A DNA stretch of 54,807 nucleotides from CAYWFP01 sp964457365 (GTDB lineage: Bacteria; Planctomycetota; SZUA-567), in contig CAYWFP010000013.1 of assembly GCA_964457365.1 (NCBI GenBank), positions 1 to 54,807 of the forward strand, in the 5' to 3' direction. Under the pieces are notes generated by a model that made no database searches, was not told the DNA's origin, and saw only the letters and a program-made list of their open reading frames with translations. Shown in pieces: positions 9,101 to 15,776 of the stretch. A program made the translations under genes and the position numbers. Position 1 is the stretch's first letter, and each line of letters starts with the position of its first letter.

Positions 9101-9522
9101 TGGTTTACCGGCCGGAACTCTCGGGCGAGGGCGACGACGGCACCACGCTCTACGTGCCGCTGCGCGCGGGACAGGGCGAGTTCATTCACATGGACGGCAG
9201 CAAGGTCTTCTCCGTGGCGGTGCGCAAGATGGTCTTCATGCTCAAGCGCTCCTGCGCCGAGGCGGGGCTGGAACTGGCGGATCTGGATCTCGTGGTCTCG
9301 CATCAGGCCAACCAGCGCATCATCGACGCGGTGCGCAACCGCATCAAGTTTCCGCCCGATACGATGTTCTCCAACATCGCCCGCTTCGGCAACACCTCCA
9401 GCAGCACCATACCGCTCTGCCTCACCGAGGTGTTGCCGGACTTTCCCGGCGGCAAGAACCTCGGCATGTGCGCCTTCGGCGGCGGCCTGACCTTCGGTGC
9501 GGGCATCCTGCGGACAGTGTAA
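6142..9522 (+). CDS. Fused branched-chain 2-oxoacid dehydrogenase E1 alpha-E1 beta-lipoyl-ketoacyl-ACP synthase III
   Basis: 1126-residue protein with four modules. About 12-330 is E1 alpha: ThDP/Mg motif GDG at 153-155 closing with NN at 182-183. About 345-690 is E1 beta, with the catalytic-site stretch GPFHTQTGEA and the transketolase C-terminal domain. About 695-775 is a lipoyl domain with EADKA (Lys727, the lipoylation site). About 800-1126 is a FabH-type ketosynthase with complete triad Cys921 (NAACSG), His1054 (SHQAN) and Asn1084 (FGNTSSS), at the same relative spacing as FabH. The E2 acyltransferase and E3 are absent. Known chemistry would decarboxylate a branched 2-oxoacid, load the acyl group on lipoate and condense a primer with malonyl-ACP. 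Joining these on one chain suggests starter-unit channelling to branched fatty acids. Start chosen by promoter position and a GAAGGGA site. Confidence 0.9.
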   Translation: MQRPASAAASDNASAKAELLTLYRAMYASRACDRLEAQLASRGEAFFYLEAAGHESIAALGLHMLGADWLHCHYRDKALLAARGLTLADYFHSILGTDEAASRGRRLGCMLSAPAHNILSIPTPVGNGALQAVGIAAAVKDRPESPIAYCGLGDGTTQQGEVLEALGEAVRTRLPVLFVVQNNRLAISTSTHGKTFFSLPGGDAESYLGEPLVRLDGRDPAGCLRGFGEVVARMRETRAPGLVILDVERLGSHTSSDDQRAYRDEDEIAAARERGDPVARLRADLLATGLDEAELAAQETEVETAVQEGYEAAAAAEAPAPCRVAKPDLPEGVTTRAEYRGDPEKAELTMIEALREVLRARLESDERVSLYGEDLEDPKGDVFGVTRGLSTQFPSRVRNSPLAESTIVGVSIGRALAGERPVAFLQFADFLPVCYNQIAAELGSLWWRSGGGWKAPVIVMAACGAYKPGTGPFHTQTGEALASHAPGLDVYMPSDAADAAALLNTAFDTERPAIFLYPKNLLNDRERKTSADVSAHFAPVGKARVTRSGGEITLVGWGNSVRLCERAALALENAGVEPEVIDLRCLSPWDEDLVVASAARTGRLVVVHEDNRSCGLGAEVAATVAERSPRPVQIRRVTRPDTFVPCNYANHVAVLPSRQDVLEAACALLDLDLRWQASPEEAEPDLLTVEALGASPSDESVTLVELLVRPGETVAAGQVLANVEADKAASEMSAPVAGTLEAALAAEGETVKVGAPLFRIRVPDPGAIRRTRALKEPTPLIKRRQREMVAPLITPDTAERVKKRCRVGLAAVAARWGSRVVASEEVAERFPDMSAEDIVRRSGIVRRQCLGENETAQSLAVSAAREALDREGLAPDDLDVIICSTGSSVCATPSMACMILHALCQAKGAAQVQAYDINAACSGYLYALQCAYDHLQSHPAGRILIVTSEALSTRANPDDFSTAILFGDAATASIVYGEERLDGTRALVYRPELSGEGDDGTTLYVPLRAGQGEFIHMDGSKVFSVAVRKMVFMLKRSCAEAGLELADLDLVVSHQANQRIIDAVRNRIKFPPDTMFSNIARFGNTSSSTIPLCLTEVLPDFPGGKNLGMCAFGGGLTFGAGILRTV

Positions 9523-9523
9523 C

Positions 9524-9976
9524 GTGAATGCCGACCAGCCGCCCGCCAAGCATGTGCCGTGGCCGACTGTCTCGGGGCCGGGGTTCACGTGGCCCGTACG
9601 CGCGATGGCGTTGTTTCTCGTCTTCGTTATTATCCCCCTCATGCTCTACGATACCTGGAGCCAGGGATTGTGGGCCTACGGTCACCGGTTGCGTCTGCTG
9701 TTTCCTCTCGGCGTCATCGCGGCGTTCTTTCTGCTGGCCGTCTTGATCTGGCGCGCCTGCACCGCTGTTACTGCCGACGCCGTTCTCGGGCGGCTGATCT
9801 GGACCTGCCGCGTACATCGCAAAGAGATCGCCGCCGCACAGGCGGGCATTCGCAATTGGGGCGTCTATTCCTTGCGCGTACGCACCGTCGACGGCCGTAA
9901 GCTCGAATTCTCCGCCGGTACGCCGCAACTGGTCGAAGCGTTCGGGCGGATCGCGGCGCCATATCCCGATCCGTAA
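9524..9976 (+). CDS. Small two-helix membrane protein, unknown function
   Basis: About 150 residues from a GTG one base after the fusion-gene stop; an ATG at 9497 inside the fusion gene is the alternative start. No good ribosome site is visible for either, consistent with coupling to the upstream gene. Two hydrophobic helices (about 28-45 and 60-80) are followed by a cytoplasmic-looking beta-rich part with VYSLRVRTVDGRKLEF, resembling PH-like domains of small membrane proteins. No family is recognised with confidence. Confidence 0.65.
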   Translation: MNADQPPAKHVPWPTVSGPGFTWPVRAMALFLVFVIIPLMLYDTWSQGLWAYGHRLRLLFPLGVIAAFFLLAVLIWRACTAVTADAVLGRLIWTCRVHRKEIAAAQAGIRNWGVYSLRVRTVDGRKLEFSAGTPQLVEAFGRIAAPYPDP

Positions 9977-10097
9977 CCACTTTCCGATGCCGGTTGCCCC
10001 TCTGCATTTCCCGCCATAGCCCTTGAATCGCCATGCGTTAGCCGCATTCTCGTCGTGGGGGGGGAAAAAGAAAACGGCGTCCGATAAAAATTCTGAC

Positions 10098-10126
10098 TTG
10101 CCAAAGAAACGCATTTCGGTCATAGT
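10098..10126 (+). promoter_or_regulatory. Probable sigma-70 promoter of the Cys-rich lipoprotein gene
   Basis: TTGCCA, 17-base spacer, CATAGT; predicted start near 10133 gives a leader of about 57 bases before the ATG at 10190. The match is moderate. Confidence 0.5.
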
Positions 10127-10189
10127 TGGACTGGCTTTGTGGGTATGCACCGCTTTTGGGGATGCGTTTTACGGTAAAGGAGAAAGGGA

Positions 10190-10393
10190 ATGAAGATGTT
10201 CGTTCTGGGATTGATGCTGGCCGCGTCCGCGGTGGCGTTTTCGGGCTGCTGCCCGTTCAACTCCGGCTGCCGGCCCTGCTGCTGCGAGGACTGCTGCTAC
10301 CCGACGGAAGATGGCACTCTGCTGAAGTGCGTCAAGAACAGCGACGGCACCATCTCCTACCTGCCCTGTCCCACCGCCGGCTGCAAGAAGTAA
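10190..10393 (+). CDS. Tiny cysteine-rich lipoprotein
   Basis: 67 residues. A short hydrophobic signal ends in AFSGC, a plausible lipobox, so the mature chain would be lipid-anchored at its first Cys. The mature 49 residues hold about eleven Cys, clustered as CC, CCC and CC pairs, with a lone acidic core and a Cys-Lys-Lys end. Such density suggests disulphides or metal binding; no known metallothionein signature is evident. It has a strong AAAGGAGAAAGGG ribosome site, its own promoter and its own terminator, so it is a single-gene unit and may be well expressed. A second small Cys-rich lipoprotein lies at 17957-18178. Confidence 0.75.
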   Translation: MKMFVLGLMLAASAVAFSGCCPFNSGCRPCCCEDCCYPTEDGTLLKCVKNSDGTISYLPCPTAGCKK

Positions 10394-10421
10394 GCAGGCG
10401 GTTCAGGCGGGCCGAAGCGCG

Positions 10422-10454
10422 CGCGGCCGGCGGGAGTCGGCCGCGTGGCTTTTT
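10422..10454 (+). terminator. Rho-independent terminator after the Cys-rich lipoprotein gene
   Basis: Perfect 8-bp GC stem (CGCGGCCG / CGGCCGCG) with an 8-base loop, then four bases and five T residues. The T-run abuts the next gene start. Confidence 0.8.
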
Positions 10455-10469
10455 CTCATGGAGCCGCCG

Positions 10470-11207
10470 ATGCGTCTGCCCGCCTTCGCGCTGATCCTCG
10501 TGATCGCCTCGTTGCCGCTGATCTTATGCCACATCCTCCTGGTTCGTCAACACCGCCGGCAGTTTCGGGTAACCGAAGAGACGTATCGCATGCGTTATGT
10601 CGACTTCGGCAGCGATCCGCGTTTGATCGCGGTGCGCCTGCGCAGCGAGTCCGGCGAAGAAGCGCATATCGTCGCGCCCAATCCGCGGTGGTACGGTCGC
10701 ATGTGCGAACTCTACGAACGGGACCTCGGCTTGGACGATTATGTCGAGCTGATGATGGATTGCCGCGACAAGTCGCTGGAAGTCCCCGACGGATTCTACG
10801 CCGACGTCGTGGAGAACGAGCGCCTCGCGCCGACATTCCCGGAGTTCGATACGGCCCGCAACCGGGGCAATCTCCAGCTCATGCGCACCTATCTTTCGTC
10901 CAGGGAGATGATTCGGCCGTACATATGGTACCTCTTCGATCCCGCGGTGCTGCCGCCACGGCTTCGTGACGATCCGCAGCGTATCGCCGCCCTCTTCCGC
11001 GTCTTTCTGGAACTCGGGCACTTGCCCTATCTCGACAGCTCGACCGGGCGGTGGGAGATAAGCATCGTCTATCGCCGCCTGGTTGTCGAGGATTACTACC
11101 CCGCGGCGTTGATGTTCCTGCTGCTCTTCTTCGGTCTGAGTTCCACGTATGCCGGCCGCTGCCGCCGGCGTCGCGGACGCGAACGTACGCTGGCCTCGGC
11201 GGCTTGA
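10470..11207 (+). CDS. Membrane-anchored hypothetical protein
   Basis: 245 residues. One hydrophobic helix at about 5-22 and another at about 212-228 flank a soluble region of roughly 190 residues, so the middle probably lies outside the cytoplasm with both ends anchored. The C-terminus is a strongly basic tail (RCRRRRGRERT). The middle has no motif I can assign. ATG 10470 is preferred to the ATG at 10458 because it has GGAG six bases upstream, whereas 10458 sits directly on the T-run of the preceding terminator. Confidence 0.65.
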   Translation: MRLPAFALILVIASLPLILCHILLVRQHRRQFRVTEETYRMRYVDFGSDPRLIAVRLRSESGEEAHIVAPNPRWYGRMCELYERDLGLDDYVELMMDCRDKSLEVPDGFYADVVENERLAPTFPEFDTARNRGNLQLMRTYLSSREMIRPYIWYLFDPAVLPPRLRDDPQRIAALFRVFLELGHLPYLDSSTGRWEISIVYRRLVVEDYYPAALMFLLLFFGLSSTYAGRCRRRRGRERTLASAA

Positions 11208-11886
11208 GCCTTTTGCTTGCGCCGGCTGCCTCTACTCGCTATCTTCGCGAACGCCGTTCAACCCGTCCGGAGGGCCTGTCGTGAAGCTGAATCCCCATCC
11301 GCGCCTGCTGTGGAACCAGGACGCCCGCGATCGCTTGCATCGCAAGCCGGCGACGACGCTGCTGCGGGGGTTCGCGTGAGCGCGACGTCACCGACGTCTT
11401 GCTGGCGACGCTACTTACCCGCGGCAATCAACGCGCGAGCCTTCGCCTGGAAGCGGCCGGCCATGGTTTCGAAGCGTTGGCCGCGGGCGGGAAGTGGCGC
11501 GAACGCGTGCGCTTCAGCGACAAGCTGATGGTGAAAAAGCGTTGAGCCTATCCTCGGGCCGATACAGACCTGTTCATGACAACCTCCGCCCCCGGTTATG
11601 CCACAGCAAGGCATATGCAATTGGTGCATGAGCGCAGAGCCGGCACTGTCCTGAATTTCGCGAAAACCCGCTTCTTTTGTGTCCTCGTCAACAATTACCG
11701 TAGGCATAACCAAAATCTGTAAAACCAGCTATGGACTCCTAAATAACTCCTAATCTTTATTGAACTTGGTTTCTTCAGCACCCCGTTTACGATGCTCGTG
11801 GGTGGGATGGGTGTTTTCCGAATCGTCGGTATGAACCGGACAGCGAGCAGCGCAGGTGGGCATTTTCTCCGGGAAGGGAGCGGATC
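11208..11886. other. Gene-poor gap with a possible decayed ORF
   Basis: No intact gene is convincing here. Plus-strand reading from a GTG at 11281 gives about 32 protein-like residues before a stop at 11377-11379; a +1 shift then opens a second protein-like frame to a stop at 11543-11545 (ending DKLMVKKR). Together these look like one short gene broken by a frameshift, but I cannot name a parent family. From about 11550 to 11760 the sequence turns noticeably more AT-rich and holds only promoter-like elements for the following tiny gene. Confidence 0.3.
11766..11793 (+). promoter_or_regulatory. Possible promoter of the 38-residue membrane peptide gene
   Basis: TTGGTT, 16-base spacer, TACGAT; a start near 11800 would leave a leader of about 87 bases. 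Moderate match only. Confidence 0.4.
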
Positions 11887-12003
11887 ATGTGGCTGGAGAT
11901 TATCTCGTTCCTCGCCTTTGCGGCCGTGCTGCTGGGCGGGGCGTATTCGCTGCAGTGTTACCTGACGGAAGAATCAGTTGACGGTTGGCGCGAAGAGGAG
12001 TAG
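11887..12003 (+). CDS. 38-residue single-pass membrane peptide
   Basis: A short gene with a good AAGGGAG ribosome site 6-8 bases before the ATG. The product starts MWLEIISFLAFAAVLLGG, a clear transmembrane helix, and ends in an acidic, soluble tail finishing WREEE. The form (one helix plus a charged tail) is typical of small regulatory or assembly membrane peptides. Function cannot be inferred; the next small gene starts 38 bases later. Confidence 0.55.
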   Translation: MWLEIISFLAFAAVLLGGAYSLQCYLTEESVDGWREEE

Positions 12004-12041
12004 ATCCCGCGCGCACGAGAGAAGATATCGAGGAAGCGCTC

Positions 12042-12215
12042 ATGACACGACCACTGCGCAGACCACTCCCGTTCAAGAAGACGCGTTCCCGGGGCGCCCG
12101 GGCGCTCTATGCGCTGCCGAATAAGCAGCTCTGCAAAGGCACCAAGCTCAGCCGTTTCGTCCATGGCGCCATCCGGCGCGTCCGGCCGCCGGAAGTCGAA
12201 TCGCTCGGATATTGA
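12042..12215 (+). CDS. 57-residue basic peptide, hypothetical
   Basis: ATG with GAGGAA about 6 bases upstream. The product is Arg/Lys-rich (RPLRRPLPFKKTRSRGAR near the start) with one Cys and no hydrophobic helix; such composition would suit nucleic-acid or ribosome binding but could also arise by chance in GC-rich DNA. It is followed by a bidirectional terminator 19 bases after its stop, which favours a real transcript. Confidence 0.4.
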   Translation: MTRPLRRPLPFKKTRSRGARALYALPNKQLCKGTKLSRFVHGAIRRVRPPEVESLGY

Positions 12216-12234
12216 GCGCCGGCCGAGATTTATG

Positions 12235-12265
12235 AAAAAAGCCCTCCCCATGCGGGAAGGGCTTT
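12235..12265. terminator. Bidirectional terminator between the 57-residue ORF and the symporter operon
   Basis: An A-run (12235-12240), a GC-rich stem (GCCCTCCC / GGGAAGGGC with one asymmetry) and a T-run (12262-12265) read as a terminator on both strands; the minus-strand version ends the symporter operon 24 bases after its stop. Confidence 0.85.
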
Positions 12266-12288
12266 TCGTTGGCGTGCCCGCGTGCCGG

Positions 12289-14475
12289 TCAGTCTTTCTT
12301 CTGTGACATCAGCGAGACGACGATCAGCGTCAGGAAGCTCAGCGGGATCGATACGATGCCCGGCTGTCCGAAAGGAATCGGCGCCAGCGCCTGGGCCTCC
12401 ACGGGGCTGTAACCGTAACGCTCGAACATGTCCGGCGAGAGCAGGATGATGCCGATGGCCGCGACGGTGCCGACCAGGATCGACGCGACGATGCCCTTGG
12501 CCGTGGTCTTCTTCCAGAAGAGCAGCATGATAATCGCCGGCAGGTTCGCGCTCGCGGCGACGGCGAAGGCCCATCCGACGAGGAACCCGACGTTCATTCC
12601 CGCGAAGACGATGCCGAGAATGATGGCGATCAGTCCCACCGTGAAGGCCGCGAGCTTGCCCACGAACACCTTTGTCTTCTCACTCATGTTCAAGGCGCAG
12701 TAGCGGTCCAGCAGGTCGTGCGCGACCGCGCCGGAAGAGGCCACGATCAGCCCCGAGACCGTGCCGAGCACCGTGGCGAAGGCGATGGCCGAGATCACGG
12801 CGAAGAGGAACTCGCCGAAGCTCCGCGCCAGCAGCGGCGCGGACATGTTGCTCGTCTCCGGGTTGACCGCGCCGTTGACCGTCGCGCCGGTGCCGAGGTA
12901 GATGGTCAGCACGTAGAAGAAGCCGATGGCGGCGATGGCGACGATGGTGGACTTGCGGGCCGCCGCGGGGCTCGGGACGGTGTAGTAGCGGATCAGGATG
13001 TGCGGCAGTGCCGCGGTGCCGAAGAAGAGCGCCAGCATCAGCGAGACGAAGTTGATCTTGTCAATCGTCGTCTTCAACTTGAACTTGCCCTCTCCAGGGG
13101 TCATGTACTTCCCCCCCGCCTTCTCGACGGAATAGAAGACCGTCACCTTCTCGTCACCATAGTCGAAGCCCAGGTGTTTGGGCACCTCCACGATTGTCCC
13201 CGGATTGCAGAGCGTGGCGACAAAAGTGACCATGCCGATCGAGCCGGTCTTGCCGTCCTTGTACTCTTCGGGCAGCTTGGCGCAGCGCCCCATCTGGCGA
13301 AGCGCGTTCTCGCCCCGGGCCGTCACCGGTGCGCCGTTGATGTAGACGCCTCCATCGGGCATCTCGGTCTTGGACTGCACCTCCCGCAGGATCGGTTTGT
13401 CGTCCGTCTTCTCCTGCTTCCACCAGTCCTCGATCTCCACGCAAAGCTCGCCCTCGTCCTCGACCACCCGCACGCCGCCGATAAGGGTGCTGTAGCCGGT
13501 GAAGAGCACGGGGACCATGTCGCCGTCCTTTTCCTTGTAAATGTGCGGCTTCCCGTTCCAGTCGAAGATCTCGCCGACATCGTGCTTGCGCAGCTTCTCG
13601 ATCTCGCCGGCGGTGTCTTTCGGCAGCGTCAGCGTCCGTCCCTTGACCGCGTAGGTATAGCCGCCTTCCTTGTTCGCCGTCAGCGGTGCTCGGTGACTGA
13701 GCTTGTAGAAGGCCATCACCGGTTCCTTGGTCTTGGGATTGCGCTCGACGTACTTGTCCACCACCGAGTAGTCCGGATCGCTCGGCGCGACCATGATGCT
13801 CTCGCCGGTGGTGGCGAGGGTTTTATAGGCGTAGTAGTCGAGCACCTGCCCGCCCTCGCCGCGCTGCTGGGGGGTGGTGTCGATACCGCGGTTGCACATG
13901 GCGATGGCGAGAACGGTCGAGAAGATGATCAGCAGCCCGCCCTTCATGAACTGCACGTAAGTCGTCGAGGCCATGCCGGCGGTGGCAACGATGAAGATTA
14001 CGATGGCGCCGACCATGATCACGCCCCAGTGGTGCGGGATATGCAACAAGGGCTCCACCAGCACGCCCGCGCCGACCATCTGCGGGATCAGGTAGCATAT
14101 CGAGACCACCAGCGTGCTGATGCCCGCGGCGAGTTGGATACCCGGGTCGTTGAACTTGCTGTCCAGCGCGTCGGTGAAGGTGTATTTCCCCAGCCGCTTC
14201 ATCGGCTCGGCCACCACGAAGAGCGCCACCACCCAGCCGGCCAGAAAGCCGATGGAGTAGAGGAAGCCGTCGTAGCCGCTGAAGGCGATCATGCCGCAGA
14301 TGCCCAAGAAACTCGCGGCGGAGAGATAGTCCCCGGCGAAGGCGGTGCCGTTGACCGCCCAGTGAATCTGCCCGCCTGCGGCGAAGTAGCCGCCGGCCGA
14401 CTTGGCCATCTTGCCGAGGTAAAACGAAAGCCCCAGCACGAAGGCCACGAAACAGAGGAAGATGGTGATCGCCAT
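12289..14475 (-). CDS. ActP-like sodium:solute symporter with large soluble insertion
   Basis: 728-residue SSS-family transporter, most like cation/acetate symporter ActP and the VC_2705 type, which couple Na+ to uptake of acetate-like monocarboxylates. Family stretches are FAAGGQIHWAVNGTAFAGDY near residue 31, the TYVQFMKGGLLIIFS helix near 172, and PHILIRYYTVP near 491. Typical members have 550-600 residues; here a soluble block of about 275 residues (198-472) separates transmembrane helices 6 and 7. It starts one base after the stop of the DUF485 gene (TAAATG), a two-gene operon seen with ActP (yjcH-actP). Substrate identity is inferred. Confidence 0.85.
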   Translation of the reverse strand: MAITIFLCFVAFVLGLSFYLGKMAKSAGGYFAAGGQIHWAVNGTAFAGDYLSAASFLGICGMIAFSGYDGFLYSIGFLAGWVVALFVVAEPMKRLGKYTFTDALDSKFNDPGIQLAAGISTLVVSICYLIPQMVGAGVLVEPLLHIPHHWGVIMVGAIVIFIVATAGMASTTYVQFMKGGLLIIFSTVLAIAMCNRGIDTTPQQRGEGGQVLDYYAYKTLATTGESIMVAPSDPDYSVVDKYVERNPKTKEPVMAFYKLSHRAPLTANKEGGYTYAVKGRTLTLPKDTAGEIEKLRKHDVGEIFDWNGKPHIYKEKDGDMVPVLFTGYSTLIGGVRVVEDEGELCVEIEDWWKQEKTDDKPILREVQSKTEMPDGGVYINGAPVTARGENALRQMGRCAKLPEEYKDGKTGSIGMVTFVATLCNPGTIVEVPKHLGFDYGDEKVTVFYSVEKAGGKYMTPGEGKFKLKTTIDKINFVSLMLALFFGTAALPHILIRYYTVPSPAAARKSTIVAIAAIGFFYVLTIYLGTGATVNGAVNPETSNMSAPLLARSFGEFLFAVISAIAFATVLGTVSGLIVASSGAVAHDLLDRYCALNMSEKTKVFVGKLAAFTVGLIAIILGIVFAGMNVGFLVGWAFAVAASANLPAIIMLLFWKKTTAKGIVASILVGTVAAIGIILLSPDMFERYGYSPVEAQALAPIPFGQPGIVSIPLSFLTLIVVSLMSQKKD

Positions 14476-14775
14476 TTACGCACCCTCCTTTTCCGTCGCC
14501 GCCTCGTCCTGGTGCATCTCCTTTTCTTTTTTGCCGCAGGCGTGGTCGTAGATCAGCGCCAGAACCAGCGCCACCACGATCAGGCCGACTCCGTAGACCA
14601 CCGCCAGGTTCAACCCGGCGAGGATGATCGTCTCCATCAATTCCGGGTTCACGACGTTGATGACGATAAATCCCGCGTAGACAAGGCCGTAAACGATGAA
14701 CAGCTTGACCCCCAGCCGGGACTTGAAGCCCGCGGCCCGATCTTCCCCGGATTGCTGGGCCGGTTCGTGCAGCAT
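14476..14775 (-). CDS. DUF485 membrane protein (YjcH-like)
   Basis: 99 residues, two transmembrane helices (about 24-42 and 52-74) and a Lys/Glu-rich cytoplasmic tail. This is the small partner encoded before ActP in many bacteria (yjcH in enterobacteria). The ATG has a GAGGGGG ribosome site. The stop is immediately followed by the symporter start, so both proteins should be made together; the role of DUF485 is not established. Confidence 0.85.
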   Translation of the reverse strand: MLHEPAQQSGEDRAAGFKSRLGVKLFIVYGLVYAGFIVINVVNPELMETIILAGLNLAVVYGVGLIVVALVLALIYDHACGKKEKEMHQDEAATEKEGA

Positions 14776-14886
14776 GATATCCCCCTCTTTACATGAATAA
14801 ACACTTCTTGACGCGGTCGGCCGCGACCGCGCTTCTCCCTTTTTGGCTCGTGTTACAACTCGGGTTGTTGGAAATAAGTTATGCGG

Positions 14887-14915
14887 ATTGTGTTCCTGCC
14901 GGAGCGGATTGTCAA
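14887..14915 (-). promoter_or_regulatory. Promoter and direct repeats upstream of the symporter operon
   Basis: Reading leftwards: a perfect TTGACA (14915-14910), 17-base spacer and CACAAT (14892-14887); start near 14880, about 105 bases before the DUF485 ATG. On the plus strand an 8-base direct repeat CGGATTGT occurs at 14884-14891 and 14905-14912, one copy over each promoter element and exactly 21 bases apart, as two sites on the same DNA face would be. A 14-base inverted repeat ACAAC-TCGG-GTTGT lies at 14855-14868. Confidence 0.6.
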
Positions 14916-15640
14916 AGAGAAAAGCGAAAAAACGTTTGCTGCGGCGAACCGATATCGAAAACCGTTTGGTATCGAGGTGATTATGAAATATGGCGCCGCG
15001 TGAGGTTCAGCTCACGCGACAAGCGACTCAACAGCGTTGATGCGGCGTTCGACCCGCGGATAACCCCGAATCTTCGTGGTCGGGTCGCTTTGGAGCGCAC
15101 TTCGTTTCAGCTTTACCATGCCGCACCATATCGAATCGAACGGGTGGAAACGGGCGCGATCATGATCCCAAGGGAGGCCGCTGGCATTGTCCGGCAGCGC
15201 GGTGATGGATTGACATTGCAGGCTTGCGCCCGGTTTTTTTTTCAAAAAAATCCCGCGTACCGAAAAAAAAGCGCGAAAGAAAATTTACTTCAGCCTTTTT
15301 TTCTCCGCGGCAGTTTTTTTCGCAGCGCAACTTCCAGCACTGATTTGCGTGCTACAAAAAAAATCCAAACAACGTCCGATTTTATTGTTTAAGAGAAGCC
15401 GGCTTTCCACTGGTTATCTCGCTTCAACTAACAATGTAAAAACGGGTTACAAGATTCCGGGAGGCATTTAGTCCTTGCCGCACTCTCTTGGATAATCCGA
15501 GCGCCTTTGCTGAGAGACTGGGGAAAACCCGTGGGAAAGCAGACATTGTGCCACTTGTCAAGGGATTATGATATCCAGCCTCACTTACACGAAGTGCTAA
15601 CCGAACCTTAGGGATAAGGATTTTTTCCATATTGACGCGA
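14916..15640. other. AT-richer intergenic stretch without a clear gene
   Basis: Part of a 1-kb gap between the symporter operon and the repeat-protein gene. Between about 15230 and 15365 there are several A and T homopolymer runs of 6-9 bases, unlike the rest of the window. A plus-strand frame from 14793 begins like a signal peptide but has no ribosome site and degenerates into low-complexity sequence; a minus-strand frame at 15424-15651 is also unconvincing. A weak hairpin CCTTA-GGGA-TAAGG followed by six T residues lies near 15606-15627. I see no tRNA or known RNA. Confidence 0.35.
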
Positions 15641-15707
15641 GGCCCCGACATTGGTATCTACCTAGCGGAGCTTGAGGCACTCAACCGGGCCTGAAGGAGT
15701 CGGGGCC
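15641..15707 (+). ncRNA. Candidate structured leader RNA of the repeat-protein gene
   Basis: A perfect 9-bp stem pairs GGCCCCGAC (15641-15649) with GTCGGGGCC (15699-15707). Inside it a second hairpin TTGAG-GCA-CTCAA (15672-15684) can form. The element ends 69 bases before the ATG at 15777 and has no T-run, so it is not a plain terminator. It could be a structured 5' UTR; I do not recognise a riboswitch class. Confidence 0.35.
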
Positions 15708-15776
15708 GGTGGGTTATCGGAAGCAAGTCTGGATTTTGGGACAGTTTTTGGGGGTTACGGAGAAGGAGTTCTACTG

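Noticed and set aside
11411..11713. Minus-strand frame of 100 codons in the 11.2-11.9 kb gap
   Set aside because: No ribosome site or recognised domain; a third of it is the complement of the possible decayed plus-strand ORF.
12718..14796. Open plus-strand frame of about 690 codons opposite the symporter operon
   Set aside because: It lies antisense to a well-supported transporter and reads as His/Asp/Arg-rich low-complexity sequence.
14793..15392. Frame beginning like a signal peptide in the 1-kb gap
   Set aside because: No ribosome site precedes it (the bases there are the complement of the DUF485 site), and after about 60 residues it becomes homopolymer-driven low-complexity sequence.
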